Assembly (NCBI RefSeq): GCF_001650715.1
Contig: NZ_LWQT01000066.1
Span: 1 to 64,000, forward strand
Length of the DNA stretch: 64,000 nucleotides
Origin: Paramagnetospirillum marisnigri
Lineage (GTDB): Bacteria > Pseudomonadota > Alphaproteobacteria > Rhodospirillales > Magnetospirillaceae
Reading direction: 5' to 3'
Part shown: positions 55,550 to 64,000 of the stretch, piece by piece
Layout: every line of letters begins with the position of its first letter
How positions within the stretch are numbered: the stretch's first letter is position 1
Notes under the pieces: generated by a model
Database searches by the model: none
Told to the model about the DNA's origin: nothing
The model's input: the letters and a program-made list of their open reading frames with translations, nothing else
Made by a program: the position numbers and the translations under genes

Positions 55550-56164
55550 ATGTCGCTACGCCCCATCGTCACTGCCCTGAGTCTGACCGTCCTGGCGGGC
55601 TGGCTGTGCATGCCAGTGGCACGGGCGGCCCAGATCACCGTGACGGCGGATGGCCGGACCCTGCTGCTGCGCGGCACGATCCAGGAATGGGATCACTGCA
55701 TCGCCGCCCGGGTGCTGGCGGCTCATCCGAAAATCCGTCAGGCCCGCATCGATTCCCCCGGCGGCAATGCCTGGGCCGGGGCCTTTATCGGTCGCTTGTT
55801 CGGCTGGGCCGGTCTAGAGGCGGTGGTGCCCAAGGGGGCGGTGGCGGAATCGGCGGCGGGGGTGGCGGTGCTGGGCGCGCCGCGACGCACCATCGACGGC
55901 CAGGTCGGGCTGCATGGTCCCTGGCTGTCGCGCCCGGACCCGTCGGCCCTGGCGCGGGTCATCCTGGCCGAGACCTCGGCGGAGATGTCCTCGGTGCTGG
56001 AACTGAGCGGCATGCCGCCAGATCGGATCGACCGAGCCATGCGAACCGGCCGCGATCGCCTGTATCGCATGGACGGGCAGACGGTGGCGTCCTTCCGCCA
56101 TCGCGGCCAACCCGACCCGGACATGATCCAGCGCGCCGCCGCCACCTGCCGCGCGGTTTCCTGA
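55550..56164 (+). CDS. Secreted ClpP/crotonase-fold protease-like protein
   Basis: 204 residues. Signal peptide to about residue 26 (VARAA). The rest resembles the periplasmic ClpP-like group: RIDSPGGNAWAGAFIGRL, then VVPKGAVAESAAGVAVLGAP with candidate nucleophile Ser 101 and DGQVGLHGPW with candidate His 122. The nucleophile surroundings (AES) are less Gly/Cys-rich than in the family, so activity is uncertain. It stands alone, and its ribosome site lies in a perfect hairpin. Confidence 0.7.
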   Translation: MSLRPIVTALSLTVLAGWLCMPVARAAQITVTADGRTLLLRGTIQEWDHCIAARVLAAHPKIRQARIDSPGGNAWAGAFIGRLFGWAGLEAVVPKGAVAESAAGVAVLGAPRRTIDGQVGLHGPWLSRPDPSALARVILAETSAEMSSVLELSGMPPDRIDRAMRTGRDRLYRMDGQTVASFRHRGQPDPDMIQRAAATCRAVS

Positions 56165-56244
56165 CGGCATGAAAAGGGCGCCGCCGCACGACACGGAGGC
56201 GCCCAAATTCGCGGGGTTTGGGGGCCGCGCCCCCAAAACCTGTC

Positions 56245-58065
<1,821 letters not shown>

Positions 58066-58069
58066 GGGT

Positions 58070-59083
58070 CTAGACAGTCTCGAGAATGGAGGGGCCCAGC
58101 TTGGCACGGGCCAAGTCCTTGAGCGAATGCTCGGGGCGCGCCCCGAAATGGGAAATGATCTCGCCGGCGGCGATGCCGCCGAGCAGGGCACAGGTCGGCA
58201 GGTCGCGGCCCTGGGTGAAGCCGAACAGGAATCCGGCGGCATAGAGGTCACCGGCGCCGGTGGTGTCCACCACCGCCGCGACCGTATCGGCGCCCACCAC
58301 ATGGGTGTCGTCCTCGGTGATCACCACCGAGCCCAGCGCGCCGCGGGTGACGGCGGCCACCGTGCAATGGCCGCGCACGGCGCGGAGGGCGTCGTCGAAG
58401 GACTCGGTCTGGTAGAGCGAGCACAGTTCGGCCTCGTTGGCGAACAGGATGTCCACATGGCCCGACACCAGGTCCAGGAAGGCATCGCGGTGGCGATCGA
58501 CGCAGAACGGGTCCGACAGCGACAGCGACACCAGCTTGCCCGCCTGATGGGCGCAGGTGGAGGCCTGCAGGAAGGCCTGCTTGGCCTGGGGCGGATCGTA
58601 GAGATAGCCTTCGAGATAGGTCACCGCCGCCGAGGCGATCAGGGCGTCGTCCAGGTCCTCGGGGCCGAAATCGACGCAGGCGCCGAGATAGGTCAGCATG
58701 GTGCGCTGGGCATCGGGAGTCACCAGCACGAAGCAGCGCGCGGTGGACGGGCCGGTCTCGGCGGGCTTGGTATCGAAGCGGACGCCGGCATTGCGGATGT
58801 CGTGGCGGAATACCTGGCCGAGCTGGTCGCCCTTGACCTTGCCCAGATAGGCGGCATGGCCGCCCAGCGCGGCGATGCCGACGATGGTATTGGCGGCCGA
58901 GCCGCCGGAGCATTCGATGCCGGGGGGCAGCTGGGCATAGATGGTCTCGGCCTGGTCGGCGTCGATCAGGGTCATGACGCCCTTTGTCAGCCCCAGCTTA
59001 TGCAACAGCAGGTCGTCGGCATGGACAAGCACATCGACGATCGCGTTGCCGATACCGGCGACGTGGATGCTGTGGTCAGCCAT
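58070..59083 (-). CDS. PfkB-family carbohydrate kinase, adenosine kinase type
   Basis: 337 residues from ATG 59083. [18 protein letters not shown] at the start and [19 protein letters not shown] resemble the adenosine kinase branch of PfkB; the second signature [16 protein letters not shown] holds the catalytic Asp. It probably phosphorylates adenosine or another nucleoside. Other PfkB sugar kinases cannot be excluded. Cotranscribed with typA. Confidence 0.87.
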   Translation of the reverse strand: MADHSIHVAGIGNAIVDVLVHADDLLLHKLGLTKGVMTLIDADQAETIYAQLPPGIECSGGSAANTIVGIAALGGHAAYLGKVKGDQLGQVFRHDIRNAGVRFDTKPAETGPSTARCFVLVTPDAQRTMLTYLGACVDFGPEDLDDALIASAAVTYLEGYLYDPPQAKQAFLQASTCAHQAGKLVSLSLSDPFCVDRHRDAFLDLVSGHVDILFANEAELCSLYQTESFDDALRAVRGHCTVAAVTRGALGSVVITEDDTHVVGADTVAAVVDTTGAGDLYAAGFLFGFTQGRDLPTCALLGGIAAGEIISHFGARPEHSLKDLARAKLGPSILETV

Positions 59084-59285
59084 AATTCGGTACAGCCTTT
59101 CGCGGGTCGAGCCCGAAACCGGATCGGGCAGCCTCCGGGGCGCGCAGTCGCGGCCGAGGGAGGAATTTTGCGGCGCAGTATACTGTCGCGGCCGCTCAAA
59201 ACAACAAAAATGCCTGCATCGGGCTTGGCCGAAATCGCTGGGCGTGCTTGAATCGCAGGGATTCCACGGGTTTGGAGGCCAGTCG

Positions 59286-59966
59286 GTGATTTCCGCATTG
59301 ATCAAGGCGTTCGGCCAACTGGGCGATCCGCGCCTGAAACGCATCCTCAAGATCGGGGTGGCGGTGGCGCTGGCCTGCTGGATCGGACTGGCGGCCATCG
59401 CGTCGGCGGTGGCTGGCCGGGTGCAACTGTTCGAGAACAGCTGGGCCGATACCGGCGCCGACACCGCCGTGATCCTGGCTTCGCTGGTGGTGCCCATCCT
59501 GTTCTTCTCGGCGCTGGCCACCTTCGTCATGAGCTTCTGGCTCGATCAGGTCTGCGACGTGGTGGAAGGCCATCACTATCCCCATCTCGGCCCCGCCGTC
59601 GAGCTGCCCTGGACCCAGGTGCTGCTGGCCTCGGCCCGCTTCCTGCTGGTGATGGTGACGGTGACCCTGGTGGCGGCGCCGTTCTATGTGGCGCTGCTGT
59701 TCTTCGGCCTGGGGCTGATCCTGAACTATGCCGTCAACGGCTATCTGCTGGGCCGCGAATATTTCGAACTGGTGGCCTGCCGCCGCCTGGAGGCGGATCA
59801 GGCAAAGTTGCTGTTCCGAAACAATCTGGGCAAGCTCTGGCTTTCAGGGGCTCTGATCAATCTACTGTTCCAGATTCCCTTGCTCAACCTGACGGCGCCG
59901 GTGGTGGCGACCGCCTTCATGGTCCACATGGTCCAGGGTTTGCGGCGGGGGCCGGGCGGGCTATGA
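59286..59966 (+). CDS. EI24/CysZ-like integral membrane protein
   Basis: 226 residues from GTG 59286, with GGAGG 7 bases upstream. Four to six membrane helices (ALACWIGLAAIASAVAG; VVPILFFSALATFVMSFWL; FLLVMVTVTLVAAPFYVALL). The GREYFELVACRRL block between helices is typical of the EI24/CysZ family. CysZ imports sulfate, but no cys gene is near, so the substrate is open. Its stop overlaps the lipoprotein gene. Confidence 0.82.
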   Translation: MISALIKAFGQLGDPRLKRILKIGVAVALACWIGLAAIASAVAGRVQLFENSWADTGADTAVILASLVVPILFFSALATFVMSFWLDQVCDVVEGHHYPHLGPAVELPWTQVLLASARFLLVMVTVTLVAAPFYVALLFFGLGLILNYAVNGYLLGREYFELVACRRLEADQAKLLFRNNLGKLWLSGALINLLFQIPLLNLTAPVVATAFMVHMVQGLRRGPGGL

Positions 59967-60400
59967 TGGCGGCCATGAAGACCATGCTCCGCCCCCTCGT
60001 CCTGCTGTCCGCCTTGGCCCTGGCCGCCTGCCAGGGCGCCAACCAGTCCACCGGTGGTCCGGCGGTGAGCCGCTGGAGCGTGCCCGAGGACGGTGCCACC
60101 GAGACCGCCGCCCTGCCCCGCTTCAAGGGAGGGCGTCCGGGGCCGGATAATCTGCGGGGCATGACCCTGGCCCAGGTGGAGGATTCCCTGGGCAAACCCA
60201 GCTTCCGCCGCAAGGACCCTCCGGCGGAAATCTGGCAATACCGGGTCAAGGTCTGCACCCTGGACCTGTTCCTCTACGAGGAGAAAGGCGGGGTGGTGGT
60301 GACCCATTACGCGGTGCGGGCGCCGCAAGGCGGCGGCATCACCGACAAGGGCTGCCTGGACGAGGTGCTGGATCGCAAGGACGGCCTGCCCACCAGCTGA
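59963..60400 (+). CDS. BamE/SmpA-like small lipoprotein
   Basis: 145 residues. Signal peptide with lipobox LAAC (about residue 23). LRGMTLAQVEDSLGKPSFRR, followed by EIWQYRV and CTLDLFLYEE, follows the pattern of the BamE/OmlA beta-beta-alpha fold. BamE itself is normally elsewhere and shorter, so this is a paralogue-like lipoprotein of unknown role. ATG 59963 overlaps the preceding stop. Confidence 0.75.
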   Translation: MMAAMKTMLRPLVLLSALALAACQGANQSTGGPAVSRWSVPEDGATETAALPRFKGGRPGPDNLRGMTLAQVEDSLGKPSFRRKDPPAEIWQYRVKVCTLDLFLYEEKGGVVVTHYAVRAPQGGGITDKGCLDEVLDRKDGLPTS

Positions 60401-60417
60401 GACGGTTGGCGGATATG

Positions 60418-60444
60418 AAAAAGGCGGACCCGAGGGCCCGCCTT
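60418..60444 (-). terminator. Rho-independent terminator of the leu operon
   Basis: On the minus strand GGCGG..CCGCC (60442-60423) with extra pairing in the loop, then TTTTT (60422-60418), 27 bases past the leuB stop. The converse reading lacks a long T-run, so it mainly serves leuB. Confidence 0.75.
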
Positions 60445-60470
60445 GATCGTTTCGGTATGGAACCGAAAAC

Positions 60471-61577
60471 TCAGACCATCTTGTCCAGTTCGCGGACCAC
60501 GGTCTCGCCCATGACGGTGGTGGACACCTTGGCCTTGCCCGGCTGCATGATGTCGGCGGTGCGCAGGCCGCCCTTCAACACCGCCTTCACCGCGGCCTCG
60601 ATCATGTCGGCCTCGGTGGCCATGTCGAAGGAATAGCGCAGGCACATGGCGAAGGACATGATGGTGGCCAGCGGATTGGCCATGTCCTTGCCCGCGATGT
60701 CGGGGGCGGAGCCGTGCACCGGCTCGTAGAGCGCCTTGCGGCGGCCTTGCGCGTCGGCGGCGCCAAGGCTGGCCGAGGGCAGCATGCCGAGCGAGCCGGT
60801 CAGCATGGCGGCGCAATCGGACAGGATGTCGCCGAACATGTTCTCGGTGACGATGACGTCGAACTGCTTGGGATTGCGCACCAGCTGCATGGCGGCGTTG
60901 TCCACATACATGTGGGAGAGCTCCACATCGGGGAACTCTTCCTTCTGCAGCTTGATCATCTCTTCGCGCCACAGCACGGTGCATTCCAGCACATTGGCCT
61001 TGTCCACCGAACAGACGCGCTTATTGCGCTTGCGGGCCAGCTCGAAGGCGACGCGGCCGATGCGGACGATCTCCGGTGTGGTATAGACCAGGGTGTTGAA
61101 GCCCTTGCGGGTTCCGTCGGGAAGGGTTTCGATGCCGCGCGGCTCGCCGAAATACAGGCCGCCGGTCAGCTCGCGCAGGATCATGATGTCCAGGCCAGCG
61201 ACCACGTCGTGCTTCAGGGTCGAGGCATCGGCCAGGGCGTCCAGCACGGTGGCGGGGCGCAGATTGGCGAACAGGCCCATATCCTTGCGGATGCCCAGCA
61301 GGCCGCGCTCGGGCTTCTTGTCGAAGGGCAGGTCGTCCCACTTCGGCCCGCCCACGGCGCCCAGCAGGACCGCGTCGGCGGCCAGGGCCTTTTCCAGGGT
61401 CTCGGCGGGGTAGGGGGTGCCGTGCACGTCATAGGCGGCGCCGCCCAGCAGGCCCTCGGAGATGTCGAACTCGATCTTCCGCTTCTTCGCCATCCAGTCG
61501 ATGATGCGGCGGACCTGGGCCATGACTTCGACGCCGATGCCGTCGCCGGGCAGGATCAAGAGCTTCTTGGCGGCCAT
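60471..61577 (-). CDS. leuB: 3-isopropylmalate dehydrogenase
   Basis: 368 residues from ATG 61577 (GGGAGA upstream). Oxidises and decarboxylates 3-isopropylmalate with NAD in leucine synthesis. [33 protein letters not shown], the signature [15 protein letters not shown] and [15 protein letters not shown] are family blocks. Third gene of leuC-leuD-leuB on the minus strand. Confidence 0.97.
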   Translation of the reverse strand: MAAKKLLILPGDGIGVEVMAQVRRIIDWMAKKRKIEFDISEGLLGGAAYDVHGTPYPAETLEKALAADAVLLGAVGGPKWDDLPFDKKPERGLLGIRKDMGLFANLRPATVLDALADASTLKHDVVAGLDIMILRELTGGLYFGEPRGIETLPDGTRKGFNTLVYTTPEIVRIGRVAFELARKRNKRVCSVDKANVLECTVLWREEMIKLQKEEFPDVELSHMYVDNAAMQLVRNPKQFDVIVTENMFGDILSDCAAMLTGSLGMLPSASLGAADAQGRRKALYEPVHGSAPDIAGKDMANPLATIMSFAMCLRYSFDMATEADMIEAAVKAVLKGGLRTADIMQPGKAKVSTTVMGETVVRELDKMV

Positions 61578-61608
61578 GCTATTCTCCCAAATCAATGTCG
61601 GTCGCGGC

Positions 61609-62214
61609 TTACAGCCAAGGGGTCGACTGCTTGCGGGTGTTCTCGAACTTGGAAATCTTGTCTTCGCGCTGCAGGGTCAGGCCGATATCGTCCAACCCGT
61701 TCAGCAGGCAATGCTTGCGGAAAGGGTCGACCTCGAAGCTGATGGACCCGCCATCGGGGCCGGTGATGACCTGCTTTTCCAGATCGACGGTGACGATGGC
61801 GTTGGCGCCGCGCGAGGCGTCGTCCAGCAGCTTGTCCACCTGTTCCTGGGGCAGCACGATGGGCAGGATGCCGTTCTTGAAGCAGTTGTTGAAGAAGATG
61901 TCGGCGAAGCTCGGCGCGATGACGCAGCGGATGCCGAAATCACCGATGGCCCAGGGCGCATGCTCGCGCGAGCTGCCGCAGCCGAAATTGGCGCCCGCCA
62001 CCAGGATCTTGGCCGAGCGGTAGGCGGGCTTGTTCAGCACGAAGTCGGGGACCTCGGCGCCTTCGGGGGTATAGCGCATCTCGTCGAACAGATTCTTGCC
62101 CAGGCCGGTGCGCTTGATGGTCTTCAGGAACTGCTTGGGGATGATCATGTCGGTGTCGACATTGATCATGGGCAGGGGCGCCGCGACGCCGGTCAGCGTG
62201 GTGAACTTGTCCAT
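61609..62214 (-). CDS. leuD: 3-isopropylmalate dehydratase, small subunit
   Basis: 201 residues, full length. Swivel domain of the aconitase-like isomerase: [33 protein letters not shown]-type start, and [17 protein letters not shown]. Works with LeuC, whose gene lies 12 bases upstream. Confidence 0.97.
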   Translation of the reverse strand: MDKFTTLTGVAAPLPMINVDTDMIIPKQFLKTIKRTGLGKNLFDEMRYTPEGAEVPDFVLNKPAYRSAKILVAGANFGCGSSREHAPWAIGDFGIRCVIAPSFADIFFNNCFKNGILPIVLPQEQVDKLLDDASRGANAIVTVDLEKQVITGPDGGSISFEVDPFRKHCLLNGLDDIGLTLQREDKISKFENTRKQSTPWL

Positions 62215-62226
62215 GTCCGTTTCCCC

Positions 62227-63630
62227 TTACAGCGAGCGAACGTCGGTGAGCTTGCCGGTGATGGCGGCGGCGGCGGCCATGGCCGGGCTGACCAGATGGG
62301 TGCGGCCGCCCCGGCCCTGACGGCCCTCGAAATTGCGGTTCGAGGTCGAGGCCGAGCGCTGGCCGGGCTTCAACTGGTCGGCGTTCATGGCCAGGCACAT
62401 GGAACAGCCGGGCTCGCGCCATTCGGCGCCAGCCTCGATGAACACCTTGTCCAACCCTTCCGCCTCGGCCTGCTCCTTGACCAGGCCCGAGCCGGGAACG
62501 ATCAGCGCCTGCACCGTGGGAGCGACCTTGCGGCCCTTGAAGATCTCGGCGGCGGCGCGGAAGTCCTCGATGCGGCCATTGGTGCACGAGCCGATGAACA
62601 CCACGTCGACGGCGATGTCGGTGGCCTTCATGCCCGCGGTCAGACCCATATAGTCCAGCGAGCGCTGCACCGCCTTCTTCTTGGCCTCGTCCTTGATATC
62701 GTCGGGGTTGGGCACGGTGCCTGTGATCGAGATCACATCTTCCGGGCTGGTGCCCCAGGTGATCTGCGGCTCCAGATGGGTGATGTCCAGCTCGATCTCG
62801 GCGTCGAAATGGGCGCCCTCGTCGGTGAACAGGGTCTTCCAATAGGAGACGGCGGCCTCATAGGCGGCGCCCTTGGGAGCACGCGGCTTGCCCGCGATAT
62901 AGGCGAAGGTCTTCTCGTCCGGGGCCACCAGACCGGCGCGCGCGCCCGCCTCGATGGTCATGTTGCAGACCGTCATGCGGCCTTCCATGGACAGATCGCG
63001 GATGGCCTCGCCCGCGAATTCCACCACATAGCCGGTGCCGCCCGCCGTGCCGATCTTGCCGATGATGGCCAGCACGATGTCCTTGGCGGTGATGCCCACG
63101 GGGGCCTTGCCCTTGACGGTGATGCGCATGTTCTTGGCGGGCTTTTGCACCAGGGTCTGGGTGGCCAGCACATGCTCGACCTCCGAGGTGCCGATGCCGA
63201 AGGCCAGCGCGCCGAAGGCGCCATGGGTGGCGGTGTGGGAATCGCCGCAGACGATGGTGGTGCCCGGCAGGGTGAAGCCCTGTTCCGGCCCGATGATGTG
63301 GACCACGCCCTGGCGGATGTCGTCCATGGCGAAGTACTCGACGCCGAACTTCCGGGCATTGGCTTCCAGGGTTTCCACCTGGATGCGGCTTTCCTCGTTC
63401 TCGATGCCCTTGGAGCGGTCGGTGGTGGGCACGTTGTGGTCGGCCACCGCCAGGGTCAGCTCGGGATGGCGGACCTTGCGCCCGGCCATTTCCAGCCCCT
63501 CGAAGGCCTGCGGGCTGGTGACCTCGTGGACCATGTGGCGGTCGATATAGATCAGGCAGGTTCCGTCATCCTGCACATCCACCAGATGCGCGTCCCAGAT
63601 CTTGTCGAACAACGTGCGGGGCTTGGCCAT
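62227..63630 (-). CDS. leuC: 3-isopropylmalate dehydratase, large subunit
   Basis: 467 residues, full length. Carries the 4Fe-4S cluster: the three Cys lie in [10 protein letters not shown] and [51 protein letters not shown] and [12 protein letters not shown] are the active-site blocks. It isomerises 2- to 3-isopropylmalate. Start of the leu set, preceded by GC-rich palindromes after rplS. Confidence 0.97.
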   Translation of the reverse strand: MAKPRTLFDKIWDAHLVDVQDDGTCLIYIDRHMVHEVTSPQAFEGLEMAGRKVRHPELTLAVADHNVPTTDRSKGIENEESRIQVETLEANARKFGVEYFAMDDIRQGVVHIIGPEQGFTLPGTTIVCGDSHTATHGAFGALAFGIGTSEVEHVLATQTLVQKPAKNMRITVKGKAPVGITAKDIVLAIIGKIGTAGGTGYVVEFAGEAIRDLSMEGRMTVCNMTIEAGARAGLVAPDEKTFAYIAGKPRAPKGAAYEAAVSYWKTLFTDEGAHFDAEIELDITHLEPQITWGTSPEDVISITGTVPNPDDIKDEAKKKAVQRSLDYMGLTAGMKATDIAVDVVFIGSCTNGRIEDFRAAAEIFKGRKVAPTVQALIVPGSGLVKEQAEAEGLDKVFIEAGAEWREPGCSMCLAMNADQLKPGQRSASTSNRNFEGRQGRGGRTHLVSPAMAAAAAITGKLTDVRSL

Positions 63631-63650
63631 GTGTCTTTCCTCAACAGCCT

Positions 63651-63780
63651 CGACCCCCTGCCCCGGCCTCGCCGGGGGAGGGTCGGGGTGGGGGCCCCGG
63701 CCTGCGCCGGGGATTACGGGTAGTCAGCCATGCGACGAATGCCCCCTCCCCATCCCTCCCCCGGCGAGGCCGGGGGAGGG
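63651..63780. repeat. C/G-rich palindromic repeats between rplS and leuC
   Basis: CCCTCCCCCGGC (63754-63765), loop GAG, GCCGGGGGAGGG (63769-63780) is a perfect 12-bp inverted repeat. A related imperfect one (CCCCGGC/GCCGGGG) lies near 63661-63678, and CCCCGGCCTGCGCCGGGG near 63695-63712. The repetition suggests a dispersed REP-like element; the copy nearest rplS could terminate it. Confidence 0.6.
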
Positions 63781-63810
63781 GGGAAGAAAGCGAGGGCGGC
63801 TAGGGTCGCC

Positions 63811-64000
63811 CTATTCCTTGGCGCCTTCGACCTTGGCGGCCTTGGCGGCGGCGGCGTCGGCACGCTCGGCGGCGGAGACCTTGCCGGAATGGCCGGTGGT
63901 CTGCTCGGCGATACGGGCGGACTTGCCGCGACGGTCACGCAGATAGTACAGCTTGGCGCGACGCACATCGCCGCGGCGGACCACGTCGATGGAGGCGATG
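63811..64000 (-). CDS. rplS: 50S ribosomal protein L19, C-terminal part (5' end outside window)
   Basis: Open from base 64000 to the stop at 63811-63813. The visible residues include [20 protein letters not shown] and DRRGKSARI, the typical L19 C-terminus, followed by an Ala/Lys-rich extension ([20 protein letters not shown]) of the kind seen in alphaproteobacteria. L19 lies at the 30S-50S interface. leuCDB follows downstream, a common alphaproteobacterial neighbourhood. Confidence 0.92.
   Translation of the reverse strand, partial: IASIDVVRRGDVRRAKLYYLRDRRGKSARIAEQTTGHSGKVSAAERADAAAAKAAKVEGAKE

Overview
The window is a GC-rich chromosomal segment of an alphaproteobacterium. Its gene orders (rph-rdgB-hemW next to hrcA-grpE; rsmI-yraN-dolP-type cluster divergent from an lpoA-type gene; glnB-glnA behind a sigma-54 type promoter; hemD-mitofilin-hemY; leuB-leuD-leuC beside rplS) and protein sequences best suit the Rhodospirillales, probably a Magnetospirillum-like organism. 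The genus is an inference; no magnetosome genes are present.

1 to about 9545 is the right part of an integrated mobile element. From the left edge it carries an operon of two coiled-coil proteins around a membrane-spanning VWA-PilZ protein, then a MobV-type relaxase, a repeat-rich AT-rich non-coding region, a VapE-type primase/helicase, a RecE-like exonuclease, a Rad52-like annealing protein, a small protein with an SSB-like acidic tail, an AlpA-type regulator and a stand-alone HIRAN protein. The element appears to have inserted into comM (yifB): the first 215 codons of comM remain at 9531-10178 and stop just before the Walker A motif. The rest of comM should lie left of the window.

10179-25175 is core genome: palindromic repeats, gshB, a SirB1-like gene, a DolP-like BON lipoprotein, yraN, rsmI, the divergent lpoA-like gene, hemW, rdgB, rph, hrcA, grpE, a small XRE regulator, dapB, greB, tsaD and hemC. 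25301-34274 is a tightly overlapping tetrapyrrole operon: hemD, a mitofilin-like gene, hemY, a diheme cytochrome c, cobP(cobU), cobW, cobN and a 30-codon membrane microprotein. Most junctions are ATGA or GTGA overlaps.

34252-47680 holds a PilZ protein, tRNA-Pro(CGG), glnA-glnB with its promoter and terminators, an EF-G paralogue, a chemoreceptor, a ferredoxin-cyclase fusion, trpS, a DUF2333 protein, a TauE/SafE permease with its TIGR02186 partner, a UspA protein and nfuA. 47780-56164 carries secreted or envelope proteins: a Bax-like glucosaminidase, a DUF1566 protein with a Gly-Pro-rich insertion coupled to a TPR-CHAT protease, a glycosyltransferase, mtnA, and a periplasmic ClpP-fold protein whose ribosome binding site sits in a perfect hairpin. 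56245-64000 ends with typA/bipA, an adenosine-kinase-type PfkB gene, an EI24/CysZ-like membrane protein, a BamE-like lipoprotein, leuB, leuD, leuC and the 3' end of rplS.

The most novel-looking items are the transmembrane VWA-PilZ protein, which has intact MIDAS and cyclic-di-GMP signatures, the comM-inserted recombination island, and the DUF1566/CHAT pair.
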